Source: an uncultured Clostridia bacterium
GTDB lineage: Bacteria; Bacillota; Clostridia; Christensenellales; Borkfalkiaceae
Length of the DNA: 45,590 nucleotides
Reading direction: 5' to 3'
NCBI GenBank assembly: GCA_944363555.1
Contig: CALVUL010000034.1
Span: 1-45,590, forward strand
In this document: positions 1 through 7,358 of the stretch, piece by piece
Numbering within the stretch: position 1 is the stretch's first letter
How the letters are laid out: each line of letters begins with the position of its first letter
Position numbers and translations under genes: made by a program
The notes under the pieces: generated by a model
The model's input: the letters and a program-made list of their open reading frames with translations, nothing else
Databases searched by the model: none
Told to the model about the DNA's origin: nothing

Positions 1-77
1 ACAGGGCCGTTGTTCACCGCATTCATGGGCTTGATACGCCCTTTCCGCTGCGAAAAATCCGCCTTTACAGTGATCAT
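1..77 (-). CDS. 5' end of a probable glycoside hydrolase (GH39 beta-xylosidase-like), truncated by window edge
   Basis: Only the first 25 codons are in the window, beginning with an ATG at 77-75 on the minus strand and preceded by a purine-rich AAAGGCGGG. The visible peptide contains KADFS and IKPMNAVNNGP, which I associate with the N-terminus of clostridial GH39-type beta-xylosidases; this is recall, not a search. It lies 67 nt downstream of the Gfo/Idh/MocA gene on the same strand, so it is probably the last visible gene of the sugar cluster. A glycosidase would fit a cluster that releases and then converts a sugar. The gene is certain to continue left of the window; the family call is tentative. 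Confidence 0.45.
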   Translation of the reverse strand, partial: MITVKADFSQRKGRIKPMNAVNNGP

Positions 78-144
78 TTTACCCGCCTTTCGCCGTCCGC
101 GGCGCACTACGGCTGCCTGCACGGCAACGCTTATCTTCCGCTTC

Positions 145-1224
145 TCAGTCGAAATAGAAGGGCTTGCCGGTCCTGTCGGATTCGTAAATGCCTTCGAGGA
201 TGCGGGTAACCACCGCCGCCTGATCCGCCGTTACATACAGTTTTCCTTCGCCGGAAACCGCCCGCAGGAAGGTGGCGAGTTCCAGATCTTCGGGATTGTC
301 GCCCGCGCCTTCGTAAAAGAGGATCGCCCCGCCGTTGAGATCGGGTTCGATCATCACCTGCTTGCCGTTCATGACGGTGTTGAGGCGCAGCCCGTGCAGC
401 ATATCCGCCCCCGCTTTTTCGCCGCAGACCGTGGTGATCGCCTCCGTGGGATCGGCGATGTTGAGCGCCCAGCTGGATTTCAGATAGATGACCGCACCGT
501 TCTTCATCACGACGAAGCCGAACGCGCTGTCTTCCGCGGTGAATTTATCCACGTCCCAGTCGCCGCCGGCGTTGCCGGTGTTGCGCTGTTTGTTGAGTTT
601 GTGGAAAGTCCTGCCGACGCAGTAGGCGGGTTCGTAGTTGTTCATGGTGAACAGCGTCAGATCGAGGGCGTGCGTGCCGATATCGATGAGCGGACCGCCC
701 CCCTGTTTTTCCTTGTCTATGAACACACCCCACGTGGGCACGCCGCGGCGGCGCACCGCCAATGCCTCCGCATAATAGATCTCGCCGAAGAAATCGTCGT
801 CGGCAAGCTGTTTCAGATACAGCGCGTCCTTCCGATAGCGGTTCTGATACCCGATGGAAAGTTGTTTGCCCGACCTGTCGCGGGCGGCGAGCATCTCTTT
901 CGCCTCCGCGTAATTCATCGCCATGGGCTTTTCGCACAGCACGTGAAAGCCGGCGTCCAGCGCAGCCACGGTGATGGGGCAGTGCATGTTGTTGGGGGTG
1001 AGCACCAGAACGATGTCAAGCCCGCCCGCCTTGAACATTTCCTTGTAATCGGTGTAGGTTTTGGCGTCCTTCGTGCCGAATTCCTTGGCGGTGTTCACCG
1101 CGCGTTCTTCGATGATGTCGCAAAACGCAACCACTTCCGTATGGGGGTTTCTCTTATGCGCGGGCAGATGTTTGCCCCACGCGATGCCGCCGCAGCCGAC
1201 GACGCCGACTCTGTAGGTTTTCAT
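145..1224 (-). CDS. Gfo/Idh/MocA family NAD(P)-dependent oxidoreductase
   Basis: 359 aa, the usual length for this family of cytosolic sugar or inositol dehydrogenases. The N-terminal Rossmann fold opens with VGVVGCGGIAWGKH (residues 6-19), the dinucleotide-binding glycine motif, and the family hallmark CEKPMAMN follows near residue 97; the lysine in EKP is catalytic in the family. The C-terminal half carries the GGPLIDIGTHALDL segment that contributes the substrate-side histidine. An AGGAG ribosome site lies ahead of the ATG. It follows two sugar isomerase/epimerase-like genes on the same strand with a 29-nt gap, so it is likely co-transcribed with them and oxidises the same sugar or polyol. 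The actual substrate cannot be told from sequence. Confidence 0.93.
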   Translation of the reverse strand: MKTYRVGVVGCGGIAWGKHLPAHKRNPHTEVVAFCDIIEERAVNTAKEFGTKDAKTYTDYKEMFKAGGLDIVLVLTPNNMHCPITVAALDAGFHVLCEKPMAMNYAEAKEMLAARDRSGKQLSIGYQNRYRKDALYLKQLADDDFFGEIYYAEALAVRRRGVPTWGVFIDKEKQGGGPLIDIGTHALDLTLFTMNNYEPAYCVGRTFHKLNKQRNTGNAGGDWDVDKFTAEDSAFGFVVMKNGAVIYLKSSWALNIADPTEAITTVCGEKAGADMLHGLRLNTVMNGKQVMIEPDLNGGAILFYEGAGDNPEDLELATFLRAVSGEGKLYVTADQAAVVTRILEGIYESDRTGKPFYFD

Positions 1225-1253
1225 GTTTTTTTCTCCTCTTTTTTATATGATTT

Positions 1254-1970
1254 TTATAAATTTTTCATGTTTTTCAGACTGCGGGAAAGGTATTCCGCCG
1301 TGTCGCCGACGATGTTTTCCGCCTCCAGCACAGCCCACGGCAAAGCCTTTTTCTTCATCACCGCGAAAACGCCCTGCATATCGACCACGCCCTCGCCGAT
1401 GACCGCTTCGCCCTTATCGCCGTCGGCGACTTCCTTCACGTGCACCATGGTCAGTTTATCGCCGAGGCCTTTCAGATACGCGGCGGCGTCCTTGCCAGCC
1501 ACCGTCAGCCAGCACACGTCCGGCTCGGCTTTCAGATAGGGCGCGGCGTCGAAGAGTTGGCGCATCCTGTCTTTACCGTCCTCGAATTCGTGGGCATGGT
1601 TGTGATAGCCTACCGTTACGCCGCGGGGCGCGAGCAGCGCGTGCGCTTTATCGAAATCCGCCAGCATTTCCCTGAACTTTTCTTCATCGTCAAACGCATC
1701 TTTCGGCGCCCACGCCACGAACACGTTTTTGATCCCCAGCGCGTCGATGTAGGGAAGGTTTTGCTCCACTTCCTTCACGCCGCAGTGCATGGAGACGGGC
1801 ACGAGCGCGTATTTTTCCGTCAGTTTGCGCATCTCTTCGGGCGTATACCCGTAAAAGCCGGCAAATTCCACGCCGTCGTAACCGGCGGCGGCAACGATTT
1901 TAAGCGCCGCCTCGCCGCCCTCCTTTTCCGCCGTTTTCCTGAGCGAATACAGTTGAACCGCAAATTTCAT
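1254..1970 (-). CDS. Sugar phosphate isomerase/epimerase (TIM-barrel, xylose-isomerase-like)
   Basis: 238 aa, a compact AP-endonuclease-2 type TIM barrel. Visible family features are the start MKFAVQLYSLR, GYDGVEFAGFYG (strand 2), GYHNHAHEFE around residue 121 and VLEAENIVGD near the C-terminus, which provide the acidic and histidine metal ligands used by this superfamily of sugar isomerases and epimerases. The ribosome site AGGAG is 5 nt from ATG. It sits between a second, larger member of the same superfamily (ending 1992) and the Gfo/Idh/MocA dehydrogenase, a common trio in sugar or inositol catabolism. The specific sugar is unknown. Confidence 0.9.
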   Translation of the reverse strand: MKFAVQLYSLRKTAEKEGGEAALKIVAAAGYDGVEFAGFYGYTPEEMRKLTEKYALVPVSMHCGVKEVEQNLPYIDALGIKNVFVAWAPKDAFDDEEKFREMLADFDKAHALLAPRGVTVGYHNHAHEFEDGKDRMRQLFDAAPYLKAEPDVCWLTVAGKDAAAYLKGLGDKLTMVHVKEVADGDKGEAVIGEGVVDMQGVFAVMKKKALPWAVLEAENIVGDTAEYLSRSLKNMKNL

Positions 1971-1991
1971 ATCTTCTCCTTTTCATGGCGT

Positions 1992-2963
1992 TTACGCCCA
2001 GAACATATCTTCGTTGTTCGTCCGCAACACGCATTCCTTCATGAAAGCGACGGCTTTTTCCAGCCCTTCTTTGGGGGACATCAGCCCGTCCTCATGCTCG
2101 ATGGAAATGCTGTCGTCATATCCGGCGACTTTCAGCGCCGCGAGAATCTTTTTCCAATGCGCCGCGTCGTGCCCGTAGCCGACGGTGCAGAAATACCACG
2201 AACGTTTAGCGACGTCGGCAAACGAGCCGGTGTCGAGCACGCCGTTTTTCCGCACGTTGTATTCGTTGAACTGCGTGTCCTTCGCGTGGAAATAATAGAT
2301 CGCCTTCTTTTCGCCGAGCACGCGGATGACTTCGAGAATATCCATCCCCTGCCAGAAGAGATGGGAAGGATCGACGTTCGCGCCGATAAGATCCCCCACG
2401 GCCTCGCGCAGGCGCAGGCACGTGCCGGCATTGTAAACGCAAAAGCCGGGGTGCAGTTCCAAGGCGATCTTCTTCACGCCGTGTTCCGCCGCGAAGGCGA
2501 CTGCCTTTTTCCAATAGGGAACGAGCACGTCGTTCCACTGGTATTCCGCCACGCTCTGGTATTCCGGCGGCCAGCAGCAGGTTACCCACGAAGGCTGTTT
2601 CGCCGCGGGGTCGGAACCCGGGCAGCCGGAAAAGGTAACCAGCCTGTCCACGCCGATCTGCCCCGCCAGCACGCAGGCGGCTTCGAAATCCGCCTGAAAG
2701 CGGGCGGCGACCGCCTTATCGGGATGCACGCAGTTGCCGTGCACCGCCAGCGCGGAAATGCCCATGCCGTGTTTTTTGAAGGTATCGAGCAGTTTCTGCC
2801 GCATCGCCGCGTCCTTGCTCAGAACGAGCGCGTCCGCATGCGCTTTGCCGGGGTATCCGCCGACGCCCAGTTCGAACTGATCCACGCCCAGCGAGGAAAG
2901 ATAGCCGAGGCTCTCGTCCAGACTCATTCCTCCGAGAATGGAACTCACTACGCTGATTTTCAT
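1992..2963 (-). CDS. Sugar phosphate isomerase/epimerase, longer paralogue
   Basis: 323 aa TIM-barrel protein of the AP-endonuclease-2 superfamily. Motifs include KIALELHPGFCVYN (strand with Glu and His), GANVDPSHLFWQGMD, FHAKDTQ and DSISIEHEDGLMSP, giving the Glu/Asp/His/Glu metal set expected of a sugar isomerase. AAGGAG stands 8 nt before the ATG. It is the first gene of the minus-strand cluster and is divergent from the AraC regulator beginning at 3084, which therefore is its likely regulator. This longer type is common beside Gfo/Idh/MocA enzymes; substrate not determined. Confidence 0.9.
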   Translation of the reverse strand: MKISVVSSILGGMSLDESLGYLSSLGVDQFELGVGGYPGKAHADALVLSKDAAMRQKLLDTFKKHGMGISALAVHGNCVHPDKAVAARFQADFEAACVLAGQIGVDRLVTFSGCPGSDPAAKQPSWVTCCWPPEYQSVAEYQWNDVLVPYWKKAVAFAAEHGVKKIALELHPGFCVYNAGTCLRLREAVGDLIGANVDPSHLFWQGMDILEVIRVLGEKKAIYYFHAKDTQFNEYNVRKNGVLDTGSFADVAKRSWYFCTVGYGHDAAHWKKILAALKVAGYDDSISIEHEDGLMSPKEGLEKAVAFMKECVLRTNNEDMFWA

Positions 2964-2993
2964 TTTCCGTCTCCTTTACAAGCGCGGATTCGG

Positions 2994-3022
2994 TTGACAT
3001 CCCCGCGCTTTACTGATATAAT
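2994..3022 (+). promoter_or_regulatory. Consensus sigma-A promoter of the AraC gene
   Basis: TTGACA (2994-2999) and TATAAT (3017-3022) are both perfect and separated by exactly 17 bp. The expected transcript start is near 3029, about 55 nt ahead of the AraC ATG. On the opposite strand the same bases read TGG-TATTAT (3026-3018), an extended -10 that could serve the divergent isomerase gene, so the two promoters may overlap head to head. Confidence 0.8.
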
Positions 3023-3080
3023 ACCACTGAATATTGACGGTTTCTACCCGAAATTGAATAAATTTATACCACTTATTGAC
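3021..3080 (+). promoter_or_regulatory. Pair of direct repeats, candidate AraC-type operator
   Basis: ATACCACT-GAA-TATTGAC (3021-3038) recurs as ATACCACT-TATTGAC (3066-3080), 45 bp later in the same orientation. The first copy overlaps the -10 box and the transcript start; the second ends 3 nt before the regulator's ATG. AraC-family proteins typically bind direct repeats because each monomer carries two helix-turn-helix units. Function is inferred from position. Confidence 0.45.
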
Positions 3081-3083
3081 ATC

Positions 3084-3884
3084 ATGAAGAAAACTGCGTT
3101 TTACGAATATAAACACGACAGGGAAAACGATTTCATTTTGATGAAAAACGACGGGGCGGACGGCTGCTCCACGCCGCCGCACTTTCACCGCTGCATCGAA
3201 ATCATTTACGTTACGGGCGGGAAAATGCGCTGCGAAGTGGACGGCGAGGCGTTCGAAGCGGAACAGGACGACATCGTCTTTGCCCGCCGCTGCGCCGTGC
3301 ACGAACTGTACCCCGCGCCCAGTTATACCGATTACGTGCTCATCGTGAAAGCCGCTTATGCGGGCGATTTTTCCGCCGCGCTGGATAAAGAAACGCTGCC
3401 GCCCCTCCTCGGCGACAGGGAATTCAACCGCCGCGTGCTCCGCGACTGCTTTGAAAAGATGGATCGGGCGGATCTTTCTTCCTACCTCGTGGCGAAGGGC
3501 TATGTGGATATTCTGATGGGGATGCTGCTTTCCCATTACGAAAAAAGGCCCGTCGTCGCCGCGCCGAACCTTTCCACGGTGGTTTCCGCGCTCAATTATA
3601 TCGACGATCATTTCTCCGAGCCCATCACCCTCGATTCCCTCGCGCAGAAATTCGGCTACAACAAGTATTATTTTTCGCGGCTGTTCAACGCCTACATCGG
3701 GGAAAACCTGAACAACTACATCAATATGGTGCGGGTGCAGAAACTCGTCGCCGCCGCGGAGAAAAAAGACAAGATCAACTTTTCCGACCTCGCCTTCGAT
3801 TTCGGGTTCGATTCGATGACCACCTTTTACCGCCACTTCAACCGCGTTTACGAAAAGACGCCGAAAGCCGTCATCCGCAGCTGA
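3084..3884 (+). CDS. AraC family transcriptional regulator with N-terminal cupin
   Basis: 266 aa when started at the ATG at 3084, the first ATG after the promoter; the open frame extends far upstream only because it is antisense to the isomerase genes. The N-terminal ~90 residues form a cupin sensor (PPHFHRCIEIIYV, DIVFARRCAVHELYP), and residues ~165-266 hold the double helix-turn-helix with the AraC signature (SLAQKFGYNKYYFSRLFNAYIG; DLAFDFGFDSMTTFYRHFNR). No Shine-Dalgarno is visible before the ATG. It is divergent from the sugar cluster, so it probably activates that cluster in response to its sugar. A strong hairpin terminator follows. Confidence 0.93.
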   Translation: MKKTAFYEYKHDRENDFILMKNDGADGCSTPPHFHRCIEIIYVTGGKMRCEVDGEAFEAEQDDIVFARRCAVHELYPAPSYTDYVLIVKAAYAGDFSAALDKETLPPLLGDREFNRRVLRDCFEKMDRADLSSYLVAKGYVDILMGMLLSHYEKRPVVAAPNLSTVVSALNYIDDHFSEPITLDSLAQKFGYNKYYFSRLFNAYIGENLNNYINMVRVQKLVAAAEKKDKINFSDLAFDFGFDSMTTFYRHFNRVYEKTPKAVIRS

Positions 3885-3908
3885 GCGGCGGCACATCCCG
3901 TAAAAGAT

Positions 3909-3946
3909 AAAAGGCGTTCCGCCCGAATTCGGGCGGAACACCTTTT
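3909..3946. terminator. Bidirectional hairpin terminator between the AraC gene and gltS-like gene
   Basis: AAAAGG-C-GTTCCGCCC-GAATTC-GGGCGGAAC-A-CCTTTT forms a long stem with A-rich and T-rich flanks, so it can end transcripts arriving from either side. Confidence 0.85.
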
Positions 3947-3957
3947 GCTCTTTCATC

Positions 3958-3982
3958 TCTCCGCCCGCGGCGCGGGCGGAGA
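3958..3982 (-). terminator. Second hairpin just downstream of the gltS-like stop
   Basis: An 11-bp stem (TCTCCGCCCGC / GCGGGCGGAGA) with a GGC loop lies 11 nt beyond the gltS-like stop codon. It lacks a clear U-run on the minus strand and probably works with the neighbouring 3909-3946 hairpin. Confidence 0.55.
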
Positions 3983-3992
3983 AAGTTTCCGT

Positions 3993-5495
3993 TTATTTTT
4001 CGCCGTCTTCCCCTTCGGGGGCGTCGCAAGCCCCTTCCTCCGCCGCGGGCTCGTTTCCCTCGCCCGCTTCCGCGTAACGGCCCGCGAAACGCTTTTTAAA
4101 GATGCTGCGCCTGAACAGTAAAATATTCAAGGCGATGAACGCCACAAACACGATGGCGCAGGTGATCAGCGATTCCAGATTGCCCGCGGGCGCGTAACTT
4201 GCCAGAAACATCAGCGGGAAGCCGAACGCCATCGCCGGCAGGTTCTGATACACGAGGTTTTCGCTGGCGGGCGTGCGGTAAGAGCCGTCGATCTCCCTGA
4301 GCAGGATCATGCCCGTGCTCGCCGTGCCGGTGAGCATGCCGAACCACGTGAGGAACTGTTCGTGCCGGTAAGTCGGGAACAGCCGTTTGCTGACGAAATT
4401 GACGTAGATGAAGGTAACCGCCGTACCCACCGCCGCGAGAATGAGCAGCACGCCCCAGTATTCCGCGAGCAGCGGCAACTGGATGGCGGCGACGCCCGCA
4501 ACGATCATGATGTCGAACGCCATGCCGGAGATGCGGTCCATCATGAAGTTGTTGACGATCTTCATTTTGACCACTTTCTTTTTATACAGTCCGTTCAGCA
4601 TCGCCTTGACGGGAAGGGTGAGCAGCACGCCGATGAAGAAATTGAACCCGAAAATCGTATCCGCCATATCGGGCAGAAGGGCGGAAATGCCGTACATGAT
4701 CCCGAAAGACAGGGCGTACACCGCCAGCACGATGGCGATCTGCACGGTGAATTTATCGACGGAGGACACGTTGGGCAGTTCGTTTTCATCCTCGTAGTCG
4801 GCAATGGTATTGCGCCGTTCCTTCGCCTCGAGATCGATCTTGATAAGCCCTTTTCTGCGCATTACGTTGATGTAGATGACCCCGCCGATACAGGCGACCA
4901 GAAAGCCCAGCGCCGCCACGGTGAGCCCGAAGTTCGCGCCGCCAGCGAACTCGTAACTCTGTTCGTAAATGTTGCCGTAGTTGAACGCCTGCCCCGTGCC
5001 CTGACCGAAACCGAACGCGAGGATCAGCCCCGCCGCGGAGATCATGCCTTCCGTATGGAACACGCACACGGCGAGCAGGGTTATAATCAGCCCCACGAAC
5101 GCCTGAATGAGATAACCGTTGACCGTGAACACGCCTGAATCGAAGATCTCCCCCGCCCGCCGCGCGGTAAACTTTTTATTGGAACTGCGCATGCCCGTGG
5201 CGATAAAGCCGATGCCGAGGCAGTGATAGGTGATCAGTTCCAGAACCTGCATGCCGGAATATCCGCTTTCCCCGTTGCCGCCGAACACCGACAGATCGAA
5301 AAGATACGTCCCCGCCGCATAATAGACGACGGTGGAAACGATCAGCAGGATGATGCCGCCCAGAACCGAGGCGGGCATCAGCGTCTTTTTCAGGAAGGGC
5401 AGAAAGTGCTTCAGCGTGGACGCCAGCAGCATGCTCACCCCGATGGATGCGATGACCATGATGAAGGTCCACACGTTCAGATCGGTAAAACTCAT
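3993..5495 (-). CDS. Sodium/glutamate symporter family (GltS/ESS) membrane protein
   Basis: 500 aa integral membrane protein with about a dozen hydrophobic segments. Two inverted-topology halves each carry a glycine-rich re-entrant motif, GFGQGTGQAFNYG near residue 163 and GMLTGTASTGMILLRE near residue 385, matching the ESS family of Na+-coupled glutamate carriers. The hydrophilic C-terminal tail is unusually acidic and ends in EGEDGEK. AAAGGAG overlaps the end of the acyltransferase gene 7 nt upstream, so the two genes are co-transcribed. Family assignment is good; glutamate as substrate is only the family default. Confidence 0.8.
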   Translation of the reverse strand: MSFTDLNVWTFIMVIASIGVSMLLASTLKHFLPFLKKTLMPASVLGGIILLIVSTVVYYAAGTYLFDLSVFGGNGESGYSGMQVLELITYHCLGIGFIATGMRSSNKKFTARRAGEIFDSGVFTVNGYLIQAFVGLIITLLAVCVFHTEGMISAAGLILAFGFGQGTGQAFNYGNIYEQSYEFAGGANFGLTVAALGFLVACIGGVIYINVMRRKGLIKIDLEAKERRNTIADYEDENELPNVSSVDKFTVQIAIVLAVYALSFGIMYGISALLPDMADTIFGFNFFIGVLLTLPVKAMLNGLYKKKVVKMKIVNNFMMDRISGMAFDIMIVAGVAAIQLPLLAEYWGVLLILAAVGTAVTFIYVNFVSKRLFPTYRHEQFLTWFGMLTGTASTGMILLREIDGSYRTPASENLVYQNLPAMAFGFPLMFLASYAPAGNLESLITCAIVFVAFIALNILLFRRSIFKKRFAGRYAEAGEGNEPAAEEGACDAPEGEDGEK

Positions 5496-5502
5496 TTGTT
5501 TT

Positions 5503-6687
5503 TTATTCTCCTTTTTGCTCGTTTTTATCGCTTTGCAGGGCTCTCAATCCCTCGAAAACGTGCACGTATTTGATGGCGCAGAACCGCTTATCGCCCTTGA
5601 TCTGCAAAATGCGGCCCTCATAATAGAAATTAAACTTCTTTTTGCCCACCATGGTGAGGGCGACGATGTCCTTCAACGGATAAACGTGTTCCTTTTCCCC
5701 CGCGATCACGAGTTTTTCCCCGTCGATGCACACCCTGTCTCCGTCGAGTTTCTTCTTCCGTTTGAACTTGATGCTCTCGCGGAACAAAACGCCGCCGTCG
5801 CAGACCTTTTCCCCCGCGAGAACGCGGCGGACGATCTCCTTTTTCTCCCATTCGAACCATTCCGAGATCTTCCGATACCCCCCGATCGGCGGGGCGATCT
5901 TCATATCCTCCGTGTATTCCGCCTCCGCGCCGCACTGCGCGCAGCGAAAGCGCGTTTTATGCGAAACGAAGGAAGAAACGCCCCCGCATACGGGGCAGAG
6001 ATAGAGCGCGCGCTCGATGTATTCCGCGCGGCGGCGGCTTTTGTAGCGTTCGCCGGAGAGCGTATCGTTCACGTCGAGTTCCGTTTTGATGAGCCCGAAC
6101 AGTTCTTCCGCGCTCATCGCGGCGTATTCTTCCGGCTGCACCACCCGCCTGACAAACCCCGTGTATTTCGTGCCGCGGCGGATCTTCCCGCCCCAGCGCG
6201 GATCGGTGCCGTAACCGCCGCAGAGATTGTAAAGCACGAGCGGCACTTTGGAAACCTTCACGAGTTTGGCGATGGCGTCCGTCATCTCCCACTGCCCGCC
6301 GCCGATCGTGCGGTTGCCCTCGGGAAAAATGCCCACCGCGCCCCCTTCTTTCAGCACGCGGAGAACGTCCTTCACCGCCTTGAGGTCGGTGAGCGACTTG
6401 CTCTTGGGAATGGGGGCGACGAGGTACTCGATGAGCGGCGAGATCTTCAGATTGAAAATATCGTCGGACGCGAAAAAATAGATCGGGAAACGAAAGGATT
6501 TCGATACCCAGAACGGGTCCATGGACGCCTGATGGTTGGATAAGATCAGGTACGGCCCTTCGGGAAGATCGGATTTGACCGGTTTATAGCGGTATTTTAT
6601 GCGCATGATCGGCGCGAGCGCGAATCTTAAAAAGGCGAACACGCGCGCGTGGCGCTTTTTGACCCACAGATTTTTCTTCTTTTTCAA
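5503..6687 (-). CDS. 1-acyl-glycerol-3-phosphate acyltransferase (PlsC-like) with C-terminal zinc ribbon
   Basis: 394 aa if started at TTG 6687, which has GGAGG 4 nt upstream. The longer ATG at 6723 is rejected because it falls inside a 13-bp hairpin and has no ribosome site. The acyltransferase block shows NHQASMD (His52, Asp57) and FPEGNRT (121-127), the catalytic HX4D and the glycerol-phosphate binding motif. Beyond residue 215 is a Cys4 zinc ribbon (CPVC at 231-234, CAQC at 249-252) and a further ~130 residues with no family I recognise; ordinary PlsC proteins end near 250 aa. It probably acts at the inner membrane face in phosphatidate synthesis, but the extension suggests a specialised role. 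Co-transcribed with the gltS-like gene. Confidence 0.85.
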   Translation of the reverse strand: MKKKKNLWVKKRHARVFAFLRFALAPIMRIKYRYKPVKSDLPEGPYLILSNHQASMDPFWVSKSFRFPIYFFASDDIFNLKISPLIEYLVAPIPKSKSLTDLKAVKDVLRVLKEGGAVGIFPEGNRTIGGGQWEMTDAIAKLVKVSKVPLVLYNLCGGYGTDPRWGGKIRRGTKYTGFVRRVVQPEEYAAMSAEELFGLIKTELDVNDTLSGERYKSRRRAEYIERALYLCPVCGGVSSFVSHKTRFRCAQCGAEAEYTEDMKIAPPIGGYRKISEWFEWEKKEIVRRVLAGEKVCDGGVLFRESIKFKRKKKLDGDRVCIDGEKLVIAGEKEHVYPLKDIVALTMVGKKKFNFYYEGRILQIKGDKRFCAIKYVHVFEGLRALQSDKNEQKGE

Positions 6688-6711
6688 GCGGCCTCCGCCG
6701 TTAAAAGTTGC

Positions 6712-6742
6712 GGCGCAGAGCAACTAAACGTTGCTCTGCGCC
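6712..6742 (-). terminator. Perfect 13-bp hairpin in the plsC leader
   Basis: GGCGCAGAGCAAC (6712-6724) pairs fully with GTTGCTCTGCGCC (6730-6742) around a 5-nt loop. On the minus strand it is followed by GCAACTTTTAACGG, a short U-run. It could end folA read-through, or because it lies between the plsC promoter (6781-6809) and the TTG start, act as a leader structure. Confidence 0.6.
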
Positions 6743-6780
6743 CCCCGTTTAACGTATGTGAAACGAAATTTTCCTGCACT

Positions 6781-6809
6781 ATCTTAACAAAATCTCGGGC
6801 GATTGTCAA
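6781..6809 (-). promoter_or_regulatory. Promoter of the plsC-gltS operon
   Basis: Minus-strand TTGACA (6809-6804), 17-bp spacer, TAAGAT (6786-6781) with an extended TG-T before the -10. Expected start near 6774, giving an ~87-nt leader that includes the 6712-6742 hairpin. Confidence 0.7.
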
Positions 6810-6854
6810 TCGATAGCGCTCCGTAAACCGAAAAAAACGGCAAAAAAGCGCGGG

Positions 6855-7358
6855 TTACGGCTTTTTCGCCTTCTTGTTGACGTATGTCGTAAAACGGAAA
6901 CGATAGCCGTTGCTTTCCCTTTCCTCCCCCTCCCGCGCGAGAAAGAAACCCTCCCGCATATCGAGGTTCGGAAAAAAGACGTCCGCCCCGCCGTCCGCAA
7001 AGATCTTGGTAACGTAAACTTCCTCGCAGCGATCGACGAGTTCTTCGTACACCCGCGCGCCGCCGATGACGAACACATCCCCTTCGGCGCCTTTCAGCGC
7101 CTCATCGAGCGCGGCGATCGACGGCACGACGACGCACCCCTCCCGCGGGGCGTTATCGGAAGAAAGCACGATGTTCACGCGGTTTTTCAACGGCTTGCCG
7201 CTTGGGAAACTTTCCAGCGTCTTTCTGCCCATCACCACGGTTTTTCCCCACGTGATCTCGCGGAAAAACGCCATGTCCTCCGGCACGGAAAAGAGGAGTT
7301 TCCCCCCCTTGCCGATGCCCCATTTCTCGTCTACGGCGACGACGGCTTTCCACCTCAT
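6855..7358 (-). CDS. folA: Dihydrofolate reductase
   Basis: 167 aa, a typical length. It reduces dihydrofolate to tetrahydrofolate with NADPH in the cytosol. Visible motifs: AVDEKWGIGKGGKLLFSVPEDMAFF, with the substrate acid at Asp28; GKTVVMGRKTLESF, the NADPH-binding region; and DVFVIGGARVYEEL, the GG cofactor motif. The ATG overlaps the thyA stop by 4 bp (7355-7358), so the two are translationally coupled. This is the classic pairing because thymidylate synthase generates the dihydrofolate that this enzyme recycles. Confidence 0.96.
   Translation of the reverse strand: MRWKAVVAVDEKWGIGKGGKLLFSVPEDMAFFREITWGKTVVMGRKTLESFPSGKPLKNRVNIVLSSDNAPREGCVVVPSIAALDEALKGAEGDVFVIGGARVYEELVDRCEEVYVTKIFADGGADVFFPNLDMREGFFLAREGEERESNGYRFRFTTYVNKKAKKP

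Noticed and set aside
1440-3060. Long plus-strand open frame preceding the AraC gene
   Set aside because: Antisense shadow of the two isomerase genes on the minus strand; the consensus promoter at 2994-3022 and the cupin N-terminus set the true start at 3084.
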